NCBI GenBank assembly: GCA_015056735.1
Contig: SVFT01000005.1
Coordinates: 1-64,000, forward strand
Direction of reading: 5' to 3'
DNA from: Lachnospiraceae bacterium
Lineage (GTDB): Bacteria; Bacillota; Clostridia; Lachnospirales; Lachnospiraceae
DNA length: 64,000 bases
Shown here: piece after piece, positions 17,232-25,467 of the stretch
How the letters are laid out: every line of letters starts with the position of its first letter
Numbering within the stretch: position 1 is the stretch's first letter
Made by a program: the position numbers and the translations under genes
The notes under the pieces: model-generated
The model's database searches: none
What the model was told of the DNA's origin: nothing
What the model saw: only the letters and a program-made list of their open reading frames with translations

Positions 17232-18410
17232 TTATTCTATCGTAAAATACAGGCCGTCAATTTCCTCCAACAGCTTTGAGACCACTTCCTGTCCGCGTTT
17301 TACGATACGCCCTTCTAAATCCCCCTCCCGGCCCGACATGGCAATGAGACACAGCATACGAACCGTCGCCGTCAGGATGATCTTCTTTTCGATCTTCTGA
17401 TACACTTCATCGGAGATACCGTTAAAATACGCCCGCAGGATCTTTTTGCAGCGCCCGATGCACACGTCTTCCGGAACCCCCCAGAATCTCAGGCAGTTAG
17501 TCGGATCCACCTCCGTAAAAGAAATATAGACCGCATAGATCCCCGCCAGATCAAAGAGCGGATGACCGAGACACAAGGAATCCATATCGATCAGCATCGG
17601 TTCGTCATTCACCAGCATAACATTCTTCATATGCAGGTCGCCATGCACCACGTGATGGTCTTCCGGGAACTGCTCCAGATAGGACCGGATCGTTCGGTAC
17701 TGCGCATCCGAAAAAAACCGCTTGGCAAGTTCAAGATTCTCCAGGTACATGTCCTTGGCCGAAGGAAGACTCCCCGGTTCGATCTCGATCGTATGAATGT
17801 ACTTCATGAAATCGACGAATCTCCGGATCATCTCGTCTGCTTTCTCCGGATGCTCGATCGTTATATCATTGAAACTCTTCGCTTCCAGCAGTTCAAAGAC
17901 GGCACCGTATCGATCTCCGACACGCACCACATCGTATGCGATCGCTGTCGGGATCCCGTTTAAAAGCGCGACCTTCGCACGCTTCTGCTCATTCTCGATG
18001 ATCGGAATGCAATCCGGGATGTTATAGACCTTGACGATCGTATCCTCATTATAGCGGTACACGGCTCCGAAAAAGCCGCTTCCAAGCCGCTTGCATCCAT
18101 CCACGGACATCTTCCGATATGCTTTCCTGATCGAAAACATCTCCGTAAATCCCGTGACGGAAAAGATCTCGTAAACAGCAGACGATGCTTCCGTGATCGC
18201 AATATCCCAGCCTTCTTTTTTCAGTCGAAGGAGGGACCGAAGTCCCGCACTGGAGATATATTCCAGTTCTTCCAGGTTAAGTTCAAATGCTTTCGGTTCA
18301 CGCCCCGCGACCGCCTCTGACACCTCATCATAAAACTTCTGTGCATTCTCGGCATCGATCCGTCCTTTTGGAAAAAGGACCTGTTTCCCGCTTCTTTCTT
18401 CCGTTCTCAT
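17232..18410 (-). CDS. STAS-domain / aminoglycoside-phosphotransferase-like kinase fusion (second copy)
   Basis: A two-domain signalling protein. The N-terminal ~95 residues are a STAS (anti-sigma-factor-antagonist) domain with the conserved YISSAGLRSLL segment that carries the serine phosphorylated in SpoIIAA/RsbV proteins. The rest is a small-molecule-kinase-like fold: a glycine loop LGSGFFGAVY, a lysine in VKVY, a catalytic loop HGDLHMKN and a metal site LIDMD. The frame is open to 18425, but its codons there contain a GGAGGA ribosome binding site correctly spaced for ATG 18410. The neighbour at 18546 has the same architecture, so this is a tandem duplication. The natural substrate is unknown: a protein partner, a lipid or a small molecule are all possible. 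Confidence 0.8.
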   Translation of the reverse strand: MRTEERSGKQVLFPKGRIDAENAQKFYDEVSEAVAGREPKAFELNLEELEYISSAGLRSLLRLKKEGWDIAITEASSAVYEIFSVTGFTEMFSIRKAYRKMSVDGCKRLGSGFFGAVYRYNEDTIVKVYNIPDCIPIIENEQKRAKVALLNGIPTAIAYDVVRVGDRYGAVFELLEAKSFNDITIEHPEKADEMIRRFVDFMKYIHTIEIEPGSLPSAKDMYLENLELAKRFFSDAQYRTIRSYLEQFPEDHHVVHGDLHMKNVMLVNDEPMLIDMDSLCLGHPLFDLAGIYAVYISFTEVDPTNCLRFWGVPEDVCIGRCKKILRAYFNGISDEVYQKIEKKIILTATVRMLCLIAMSGREGDLEGRIVKRGQEVVSKLLEEIDGLYFTIE

Positions 18411-18448
18411 CTTGGCTTCCTCCATGTATTAAGTCATTTGAGTCCCTC

Positions 18449-18559
18449 TCACACATCCAGATACATCTCTCTCAGCTTCCGGATCTCTTCGTCCGTCAGC
18501 TTCAGACCGGTTCGAACAAATCCGTCTATATCTCCGATTACATTCCTACTTTGCCGCAT
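18449..18559 (-). CDS. Possible small protein or frameshifted tail (36 aa)
   Basis: A 36-codon frame starts with an ATG that overlaps the last 14 bases of the upstream STAS-kinase gene and ends 38 bases before the next one. Its translation is protein-like (GDIDGFVRTGLKLTDEEIRKL). No clear ribosome binding site is seen, so it would depend on coupling. It could instead be the original C-terminus of the upstream protein after a frameshift, as the reading frames meet near 18550. Confidence 0.3.
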   Translation of the reverse strand: MRQSRNVIGDIDGFVRTGLKLTDEEIRKLREMYLDV

Positions 18560-19745
18560 CTCGAAGGATCGTGCGGATCGTCTTCTCGTTGGGGATCAGC
18601 GTCTGCCGAAGCAGATAATTCATGATCATATCTCCGCGCTTCATCGCACTTTCACTGCCGTTTCCGACGATAAGGGATACATTGAGCGTATATAGAAGCC
18701 CAAGCTTCTGATAGAACGATTCCATCTCCTTCTCATCCGTAATACCCGTATACTTCCGGAAGAACATATGCCCCGTCTTCTGGATCAGATCTGCCGGCAT
18801 CCCGACACTTCTGATCATAACTTCCGCGTACCGCTGCGGCCCGATGATCATATGTCGGTAGATCGAAGTCAGATCACAGATGGGAGGTCCCATCGTCACT
18901 TCCTGCATATCGATCAGAACGAGTTCACCGTCCTGCAGCATGATGTTACCGGGGTGGAGATCGTTGTGTGTGACGGTATCCGCTTCGGGGATCTCATCAA
19001 CAAGACTGTGAAGGAGCGCGATCTCTTCATCGGAGCACCATTTTCCCAGATTGTCAGCCATCCCATGATAGATCTCCCGGATCGGCGTAAAGCTCCCCTT
19101 CGGCACATGCGTTGAATGAAGAGTCCTGGCAAGCGCGACATACTGATCCACATAGGCTTCGAGTTTTTCGGGATGCGCGCTCATGGCATGCCCGAGTGTA
19201 TCGGAATCCAGAAGTTCAAACACGATGCCGTAGCAATCGCCTACCCGGACCGTGTCATATGCGATCACGGACGGGATCCCGTTGACAAAAGCTGTCCGCG
19301 CAAACGTTCTCTCACGCTCGATCGCATCAATCCCGACCCAGGGTCTGTATACTTTCACGATCTTGTCATTATCAAGCCGGTAGACAGCGCCGTTGCCGCC
19401 CTCGCCGATCTTTTCACAGGAAGAGACATCGATCGTGCGGAGCTTCTTTCGGACTGTCAAAAGTTCCGTAAAGCCGGTCGTTTCAAAGATATCATATACT
19501 TCGGGTGACACATCAAAAACTTCAACCGCGTCGCCTGTCTGCTTGCGAATCTTCATAAGAACACGCAGACCTGCGCTTGAGATGTATGCAAGGTCCTTCG
19601 CGTCAAACGCGGGCACCTTGCCGGGATGCGCAGAAAGGATGTCCATGATCTCCTTTTCCGTATCGGCGGCATTGTTTGTATCGATCCGGCCGGCCAGCGC
19701 AAGGATCACTTTTTTGTCTTGCTCTCGAACGTTCATGCCTGCCAT
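18546..19745 (-). CDS. STAS-domain / aminoglycoside-phosphotransferase-like kinase fusion (first copy)
   Basis: A 399-residue protein with a STAS domain at 1-~100 (YISSAGLRVLM at 54-64, the candidate phospho-serine in SSAG) and a kinase-like domain at ~110-390: glycine loop IGEGGNGAVYR 113-123, lysine K131, catalytic loop HNDLHPGN 260-267, metal site LIDM 277-280. The key residues of both halves are present. The start may instead be ATG 19736, which has a better-spaced AGGAG. It lies 4 bases after the MATE-ATPase gene, so both proteins are made together; the STAS half is the kind of substrate an RsbW-like ATPase domain phosphorylates. The family's substrate is not known. Confidence 0.8.
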   Translation of the reverse strand: MAGMNVREQDKKVILALAGRIDTNNAADTEKEIMDILSAHPGKVPAFDAKDLAYISSAGLRVLMKIRKQTGDAVEVFDVSPEVYDIFETTGFTELLTVRKKLRTIDVSSCEKIGEGGNGAVYRLDNDKIVKVYRPWVGIDAIERERTFARTAFVNGIPSVIAYDTVRVGDCYGIVFELLDSDTLGHAMSAHPEKLEAYVDQYVALARTLHSTHVPKGSFTPIREIYHGMADNLGKWCSDEEIALLHSLVDEIPEADTVTHNDLHPGNIMLQDGELVLIDMQEVTMGPPICDLTSIYRHMIIGPQRYAEVMIRSVGMPADLIQKTGHMFFRKYTGITDEKEMESFYQKLGLLYTLNVSLIVGNGSESAMKRGDMIMNYLLRQTLIPNEKTIRTILRDAAK

Positions 19746-19749
19746 TCTC

Positions 19750-21540
19750 CTATTCCGTGTCCATTTTGATCGAAACGATGTTCAAATGATATGCATAACT
19801 ATAAGAAATGTCCCTGCAGATCTTCTGTACCATAGTGATGCCGATCTTGGAAAAGCTTTCCGACTTTGCGTCAAATACGAGCGGATTGTACGGATCATCA
19901 TAATTACGAAGGATGATTTCGATCTCATCGTCCGTCCGGAATACCTTGATATCCATATAGGCTTCCTTCGAAGCCTTATGATCTGCCTTTCGATGGGCGA
20001 TGTAATCAGCCGCGATCTCTTCCGTACAAAGTGCGGTTTTATAGGCGATCTTCTTGTCGGCACCGTTTTCACAAAGGAATTCCTGCAGCTTTGCGGAGAT
20101 AAACGTCACATCGTTTGCATCGGTTGGAACGCTCACATCCAGTTCGGTGATCCGCTCCTCTTCTTCCTTCAGAAGAAAAAACTTCTCTATAGAAAGAACA
20201 GGCGTTTTATATACGCATGCCAGGATCAGATAGAGCATGACAAAGAACGGGATACAGTTGAATCCCATGACGATCCAGATACCGGTAACGCCAAAAGTCT
20301 TGCCGGCAAAAGGGAGGATCAGGGGATACAGAACGCTGTCCGGGATGATGGCTACCACCATGGACATCAGAAGATGTCCGGTCGCTTCGTATGCCACGCT
20401 GAAAAGATAGGGAGCCACCGCAACCATGCCGGCCACCATGATCAGGAGATATCCGGTCTCTGCAGCACTGTTTCCGCTGAGATTATAGTAATGCAGGATC
20501 GGCCCTCTGGCTACCCAAAGGATAACCGCAACCCCTGCCGCATAGAGAACACCCGTCACATATGCTGTTGAAAGCGTCTTCTTAACGCCCGCTGTATCTC
20601 TGCCGCTATGCAGGATCGCAAACATGGGCTGCGCCGCAAAGGCAGTCCCCCTCGCCGCGGTACGGACAAGACTGAAGATCGACTTGATCACGGCAACAAG
20701 TGCCAGAACCGCTGTATCACCGGCAAAAACAGAAAGAACGATCCTGTTTACGATGGAAGAACTTGCCGAGTCCAGCATGTTATCTGCGGAAGAGACGAAC
20801 CCTCTTCGGATCATATCGAGAAAAGCGATCAGATTTTCTTTGTTTAACGGATAGAACCTGAACTTCGCTTTGAGTTTCCGCTTTTTTATCAGAATATATG
20901 CTGTGAACATCTGCGCAAAGGTAGCGATGACAGAACCGATCCCAAGGCCTGCAATCCCGATATTGCGGGGAAGATACGTAACAAACACGATCGACGTAAC
21001 AAAATTGACCACAACACAGACTGCGCTGCAGATCATGCTGTCCGTCTGGTAGCCGTAGGAAGAAATGACAAACTGGAAAAGCGTTCCCACTGCAAAGAAC
21101 AGGATCTCAAGACATGCCGTCCGCATGTAGAGGCGGCTTAAGGTCAGTACCGCTTCCGTCGCCTTGCCGGCACCGGCGATACCAAGAACCGCGTCTGTCT
21201 GGAAGATACAGATCTCCAGAAAGACCAGGTCGACAATGATCGTAAAGAACATGCCCAGAGAGTAAAACCTGTGATAGTCATCCATCTGGTTCCGGCCCAT
21301 GGCATGCAAGAACTTCAGATAGGCACCATGGAGGATCATGGCCGTAAAGGAGAGCATGAGCCCGATCATCGGCATGCCCAGTGCGATCGCCGCCACGGCA
21401 TCCGCCCCCAGAAAATGCCCTGCTATGATCGTATCCACCATGAAAGTCATGGACTGCACCAGTGCAAACAGAAGACACGGCAGCATCATTTTCTTCATTG
21501 TTTTTGCTGTAAGAACATTAGCCTGTAATTCTGTCGTCAT
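19750..21540 (-). CDS. MATE-family efflux transporter fused to an RsbW-like ATPase domain
   Basis: A 596-residue membrane protein. The first ~455 residues are a MATE-type multidrug/toxin exporter with about twelve hydrophobic helices (conserved opening P.L...L.Q....D....G). A cytosolic C-terminal ~125 residues resemble a SpoIIAB/RsbW-type histidine-kinase-like ATPase: an N-box region CTEEIAAD, a G1-like NYDDPYNPL and a G2-like KIGITMV. The usual N-box Asn is not evident and the DxGxG box is altered, so catalysis is uncertain. The frame is open to 21573; ATG 21540 is chosen because GAGGAAAG sits just upstream. The two STAS-kinase genes follow directly. The substrate is unknown. Confidence 0.85.
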   Translation of the reverse strand: MTTELQANVLTAKTMKKMMLPCLLFALVQSMTFMVDTIIAGHFLGADAVAAIALGMPMIGLMLSFTAMILHGAYLKFLHAMGRNQMDDYHRFYSLGMFFTIIVDLVFLEICIFQTDAVLGIAGAGKATEAVLTLSRLYMRTACLEILFFAVGTLFQFVISSYGYQTDSMICSAVCVVVNFVTSIVFVTYLPRNIGIAGLGIGSVIATFAQMFTAYILIKKRKLKAKFRFYPLNKENLIAFLDMIRRGFVSSADNMLDSASSSIVNRIVLSVFAGDTAVLALVAVIKSIFSLVRTAARGTAFAAQPMFAILHSGRDTAGVKKTLSTAYVTGVLYAAGVAVILWVARGPILHYYNLSGNSAAETGYLLIMVAGMVAVAPYLFSVAYEATGHLLMSMVVAIIPDSVLYPLILPFAGKTFGVTGIWIVMGFNCIPFFVMLYLILACVYKTPVLSIEKFFLLKEEEERITELDVSVPTDANDVTFISAKLQEFLCENGADKKIAYKTALCTEEIAADYIAHRKADHKASKEAYMDIKVFRTDDEIEIILRNYDDPYNPLVFDAKSESFSKIGITMVQKICRDISYSYAYHLNIVSIKMDTE

Positions 21541-21584
21541 ATCTCTTTCCTCACTCATTGGCATTTTTGTCAATCTTATCTTTT

Positions 21585-21593
21585 ATTGTAACA
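21585..21593 (-). promoter_or_regulatory. Extended -10 promoter candidate for the MATE / STAS-kinase operon
   Basis: TGTTACAAT on the minus strand, an extended -10 form, 45 bases before the start. No good -35 box lies 17 bases further up. The region up to the terminator at 21689 is AT-rich. Confidence 0.35.
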
Positions 21594-21688
21594 TATTTTT
21601 CAGACTATTTCTTCTACAATACAAATAATTTATACTTTCATCGCAAACATTTCAAAAAATGTCTTCATGGCTGTACTCCAAAATAAAA

Positions 21689-21722
21689 AAAGGCAAAGAA
21701 GCCAACCGGCCTCTTTGCCTTT
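21689..21722 (-). terminator. Rho-independent terminator after the phosphoribosyltransferase
   Basis: An 11-bp perfect stem (AAAGGCAAAGA with TCTTTGCCTTT), with a further GCC/GGC pair inside the loop. On the minus strand it runs into TTTTATTTT. It separates this gene from the MATE operon. Confidence 0.85.
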
Positions 21723-21740
21723 CTATATCATATCATCATT

Positions 21741-22379
21741 CTACACGATTGAATACCCGAAACCGTTACAGATCGCATCAACCGGTACCTTGTTCTTGCA
21801 CATTGGGCACTCTTCCGGTTTGTATTTGAAATAATCCGGAAGATCCGCCGGGCTGTACAGGAAATGGATCGGCAGATCCAGCACCTTCGTCGCCGCCGAG
21901 AAAATAGATGATACACCCATCACATCACCGCCGAAATACTTTACCGAGTTGATTGCTTTAATCAGCGTACTTCCGGTGGAGATCGATGCCAGGAGGATCA
22001 GCACTTTTTTCCCTTTGATCATATGCTTCATATTCTCACGGAAGATCATCTGGCCGGCACTGTCATACTCCGGTGTTGCGATGTAGATCGTCTGGTGCGA
22101 ATTCAATGAATGGACACCCGCCTTGGTCAGCTTGTTCGCAAGGTATGCGCCGACAACTTCCATATTGTCAAGACAGAGCACCGTATCCACGATATCACTG
22201 ATCATGTACTGCTGCGCCAGCTCTTCACCGGTCGCACGCGCCTCTCGCTGACGTGTCTTCATATCCGTTAAGTCCATGTAATAATTCACATGGGAATAGG
22301 GCGTAATGAAATGGCCCGGGATGTACCTTAAAACTACATCTTTGTTAGTTGGGTAATCAATTTTTTTGTAATTCTGCAT
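21741..22379 (-). CDS. Phosphoribosyltransferase-like protein with an altered PRPP site
   Basis: A 212-residue protein with a type-I phosphoribosyltransferase fold, nearest to PyrE-like proteins. The PRPP loop region reads KVLILLASISTGSTL at 125-139: the TGST part is normal, but the two acidic residues that usually precede it (ED or DD) are LA/S here. A C-terminal ECPMCKNKVP (C191, C194) may bind zinc and is not part of standard PyrE. It may have lost transferase activity or serve as a sensor. A strong AGGGAGG, its own promoter at 22414 and a terminator make it a single-gene unit. I give no gene symbol because the reaction is not certain. Confidence 0.7.
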   Translation of the reverse strand: MQNYKKIDYPTNKDVVLRYIPGHFITPYSHVNYYMDLTDMKTRQREARATGEELAQQYMISDIVDTVLCLDNMEVVGAYLANKLTKAGVHSLNSHQTIYIATPEYDSAGQMIFRENMKHMIKGKKVLILLASISTGSTLIKAINSVKYFGGDVMGVSSIFSAATKVLDLPIHFLYSPADLPDYFKYKPEECPMCKNKVPVDAICNGFGYSIV

Positions 22380-22413
22380 ATGTACCTCCCTCTTTGAATG
22401 TTTTCTTAGGGAT

Positions 22414-22442
22414 ATTATACACGAATCTTCTTCGCATTGAAA
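22414..22442 (-). promoter_or_regulatory. Promoter of the phosphoribosyltransferase gene
   Basis: On the minus strand a perfect TATAAT with TTTCAA 17 bases upstream, 35 bases before the start codon. Confidence 0.6.
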
Positions 22443-22513
22443 GAGTTTGCTACATAATTATCTGAATTTTCAAATTTTATATTCGAATTTCAAAAACATT
22501 TTGAAGGTCTTTT

Positions 22514-23152
22514 TCACAAAAGAATCCCCAACAGTTCGGACACTTCTGAAATGTTATGATCCGCAATATGACATTTTGCGGCATCCCCAATCGCAACCGT
22601 CGCCATGCCGGCCGCTTTTCCTGCACTGATCCCGGCCTTGGCATCTTCCACGACAAGACATCTGTTGCAGGGCTGATTCAGAAAATTGGCCGCCTTCACA
22701 AAGACTTCCGGATTGGGTTTGGAATGATCGATGTTGTTTCCGTCGGAGATGGCATCAAATGCATCCGCCAGCGCAACTTTATCCAGTATAAACTTCGCGT
22801 TCCTGCTGGATGATCCGATCGAGATCAGGTACCCGCGCTTCTTAAGCTCCGAAAGCGTATCCCGTACCGAATCCGATACATCCGCCGGCGTCATCCCGGC
22901 AAGAAGCTCCCGGTAATAGTCATTCTTTCTGGTCGCAAGCGCCTCTTTTTCGTCATCGGAAAGCACCTTGCCCTTATATCCCTCCAAAAGGATATTCAGG
23001 CAGTCCATCCGGCTGACACCGCGAAGCCTGTTATTGATCGACTCGTCAAAATGGATCCCGAGTTCATCTGCTATCTTTTTCCATGCAATATAATGGTACT
23101 TGTCCGTGAAGACAAGTACCCCGTCAAGATCAAAGATCACTGAAGTTATCAT
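22514..23152 (-). CDS. pgmB: Beta-phosphoglucomutase (HAD superfamily)
   Basis: A HAD-family enzyme of 212 residues, expected to turn beta-glucose 1-phosphate into glucose 6-phosphate. It has the nucleophile motif FDLDGVLV near the start, followed by the family's DKYHY.AWKK cap region, an SIGSSSRN motif II and a VVEDAKAGISAGKAAGM motif III/IV. ATG 23152 is preferred over 23158 because GGAGG is 7 bases away. It overlaps the GH65 stop, and it completes that enzyme's pathway: an inverting GH65 phosphorylase releases beta-glucose 1-phosphate. Confidence 0.9.
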   Translation of the reverse strand: MITSVIFDLDGVLVFTDKYHYIAWKKIADELGIHFDESINNRLRGVSRMDCLNILLEGYKGKVLSDDEKEALATRKNDYYRELLAGMTPADVSDSVRDTLSELKKRGYLISIGSSSRNAKFILDKVALADAFDAISDGNNIDHSKPNPEVFVKAANFLNQPCNRCLVVEDAKAGISAGKAAGMATVAIGDAAKCHIADHNISEVSELLGILL

Positions 23153-23154
23153 GA

Positions 23155-25455
23155 TCATTCCTCCATCTGTATACGTTTCTCACGCTTTCCTTCCAGTCCG
23201 ACCCATTTCCCGAACACACGGATCGTCAGGTCATCTCCGGCAAGAAGCGTGATCGTCACCGCCTCTTTATCGATCGCCACTTTCAGAAGGCGCCCGCGGT
23301 AGACGAATTTGAATTTGTAACCGTTCCAGTCCTTCGGAAGAGACGGCGCAAGCGAGATCCCCTCTTCCGTCACACGCAGGCCGGCAAATCCGTTCACGAT
23401 CGCCATATAGCAGCCGCCCATATTGGCTGTATGGATCCCGTGCATGGAATTGCTGTGCGTATTTAAAAGATCCAGCTTCGCAGAATCACCAAAGTATGCA
23501 TAGGCTTTTTCCTTCAGGCCGAGACGTGAGGCCACAATCGAAAAGACGCAGGTCGAAAGCGATGAGTCATGCGTTGTGATCTTCTCGTAGTATTCATAGC
23601 TTCTGATCATCACATCCCGGGACTGCTCGTTTTCAAACATGAAGTACGCCAGCACCGTATCCGCCTGCTTGCATACCTGATAACGATACAAGTGAAGAGG
23701 ATGATAGTGAAGAAGGAGCGGAAAATGATCCTTAGGCGTCTTTGCAAGGTCCCATACCGGCTTACTTAAGAACGAGTCATCCTGCGGGTTGATGCCAAGA
23801 TGTTCATCATACGGAAGCAGCATTGCCTCCGCTGCTCTTCCGAAACCTGCAAGCTCCTCATCCGTGATCCCAAGGTGCTCATCAAGGTCTCCCAAAAGGC
23901 CCGCTTCTCTTAAAAGGCGATGGATCTTCAGCGTCCAGCACAGATTGTACTTCGCCGCTACGTTCGTATAGTAGTTGTTGTTGACCATGCAGGTATATTC
24001 ATCCGGCCCCGTCACAACATTCAGAACGAAATCCCCGTTTTCGTTGTAACAGCCAAGGTCCATCCAAAGGCGCGATGTCTCCAGAAGGACCTCCATCCCG
24101 GCCTCACGCATAAACGCAAGATCACCTGTCGTGATGTAATAGTTCACGAACGCATACGCGATATCCGCATTGATATGATAGGCAGCGCTCCCCGATACAA
24201 AGTACCCGGAACATTCCGTCCCCGTAATGGTCCTCCACGGGAAAAGAGCGCCCTTCTTATGTCCCAGAAGCCCCGCGTTCTCCCGCGCCTTATCGAGCGT
24301 TGAATAGCGGTAACGAAGCAGCATCTTCGAAAGCGCAGGGTTCGTCAGCGTAAAGAACGGCAGGATAAATGTCTCCGTGTCCCAGAAATAGTGTCCTTCA
24401 TACCCCTCGCCGCTAAGCCCCTTTGCGGCGATTGATGCATGGGAGTCCTTTGCAGCCGACTGCAGGAGCTCATACATATTGAAGATGACCGCATTCTGCA
24501 TATCGTCATCGCCGTCGATCTCCATCTCGCAGTTGCTCCAGAATTCCTTCAGGTACGCCTCCTGCTTTTTGTAATAGTAGGGAAGCCCGTTTGACAAAAC
24601 GGTGTCCAGTTCCCGCACGGCCCTGCCTGCAGGTTCCCTCGCGCGGACGGAATCCGAGAACAGGCACAGTTTTTCCAATGTCACGCTACTGCCCTTGCCA
24701 AGATGGACATTGCCCGTATAAACGCCCTGCTTGCCGAGGATCTCCGTTGCATTGCTGCGAACGGCCGCCCCGTCATGCGCCGTCAGCGCATGATGTACCA
24801 GCGAGCAGACACGGAGCCCGCTTGTGCGCGCCTGCGCGATCGCGATACTGCTTTCACCGTCTGCATAGATATCCTTTACATCCAGGTTGCGCATACTCTC
24901 GGCCGCAAGACGCGGATCGCTCGGGTCGCTGTAATTGGTCACATCAGGATTGTGAACCGAGATCAGACGGACATCGCCCTCAAAATTGAGTGCCTTCACC
25001 GTATATTCGATTGAAAAAAGAGACAGCATCTCAAAGCTCGTCATGCGGACTGATGTGATCTCGATCTGCTTGCCGGAGGGCGCTTCCCACACAACTTCAC
25101 GCTTTGTGATCCCTTTTTCCATGTCAAGCGTACGGGTATGCTTAATGACCAGTCCGGTCAAAATGTCAAAGATCTCGCCATCCACCACGCAGTTCACCGT
25201 CATGGTGTCCGCGATGTTCAGCATCGTCTCTTTTTTGTCGACAAAATTGCAGAGCATCTCAGCTTGCTTCATCGGAATGATATCGTAGAATCCGTTGATA
25301 TAGATTCCACGCATCGTATCGGTTCCGTTCGGAACACCTTCTTCAAGGCAGCCGCGCACGCCGATATAGCCGTTCGCATTATGGAACAGCGTTTCATTGA
25401 GGAAATTCTCTTTTGCACCCGGATCCACGGAGGATCTTGTGAATATCTTCTTCAA
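23155..25455 (-). CDS. Glycoside hydrolase family 65 alpha-glucoside phosphorylase
   Basis: A 766-residue GH65 enzyme that should split an alpha-linked glucoside with phosphate to give beta-glucose 1-phosphate. It shows WDTETF at 358-363 and the catalytic acid E486 in GPDEYT, placed as in bacterial maltose phosphorylases. Many family members have His after DEY where Thr stands here, so the exact disaccharide (maltose, kojibiose, nigerose, trehalose or other) should not be guessed. The start is a TTG at 25455 with GAGGAA seven bases upstream; no nearby ATG fits. It lies between the sugar permeases and beta-phosphoglucomutase, a classic uptake-phosphorolysis order. No secretion signal, so it acts on imported sugar. 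Confidence 0.92.
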   Translation of the reverse strand: MKKIFTRSSVDPGAKENFLNETLFHNANGYIGVRGCLEEGVPNGTDTMRGIYINGFYDIIPMKQAEMLCNFVDKKETMLNIADTMTVNCVVDGEIFDILTGLVIKHTRTLDMEKGITKREVVWEAPSGKQIEITSVRMTSFEMLSLFSIEYTVKALNFEGDVRLISVHNPDVTNYSDPSDPRLAAESMRNLDVKDIYADGESSIAIAQARTSGLRVCSLVHHALTAHDGAAVRSNATEILGKQGVYTGNVHLGKGSSVTLEKLCLFSDSVRAREPAGRAVRELDTVLSNGLPYYYKKQEAYLKEFWSNCEMEIDGDDDMQNAVIFNMYELLQSAAKDSHASIAAKGLSGEGYEGHYFWDTETFILPFFTLTNPALSKMLLRYRYSTLDKARENAGLLGHKKGALFPWRTITGTECSGYFVSGSAAYHINADIAYAFVNYYITTGDLAFMREAGMEVLLETSRLWMDLGCYNENGDFVLNVVTGPDEYTCMVNNNYYTNVAAKYNLCWTLKIHRLLREAGLLGDLDEHLGITDEELAGFGRAAEAMLLPYDEHLGINPQDDSFLSKPVWDLAKTPKDHFPLLLHYHPLHLYRYQVCKQADTVLAYFMFENEQSRDVMIRSYEYYEKITTHDSSLSTCVFSIVASRLGLKEKAYAYFGDSAKLDLLNTHSNSMHGIHTANMGGCYMAIVNGFAGLRVTEEGISLAPSLPKDWNGYKFKFVYRGRLLKVAIDKEAVTITLLAGDDLTIRVFGKWVGLEGKREKRIQMEE

Positions 25456-25467
25456 TGTTTCTTCCTC

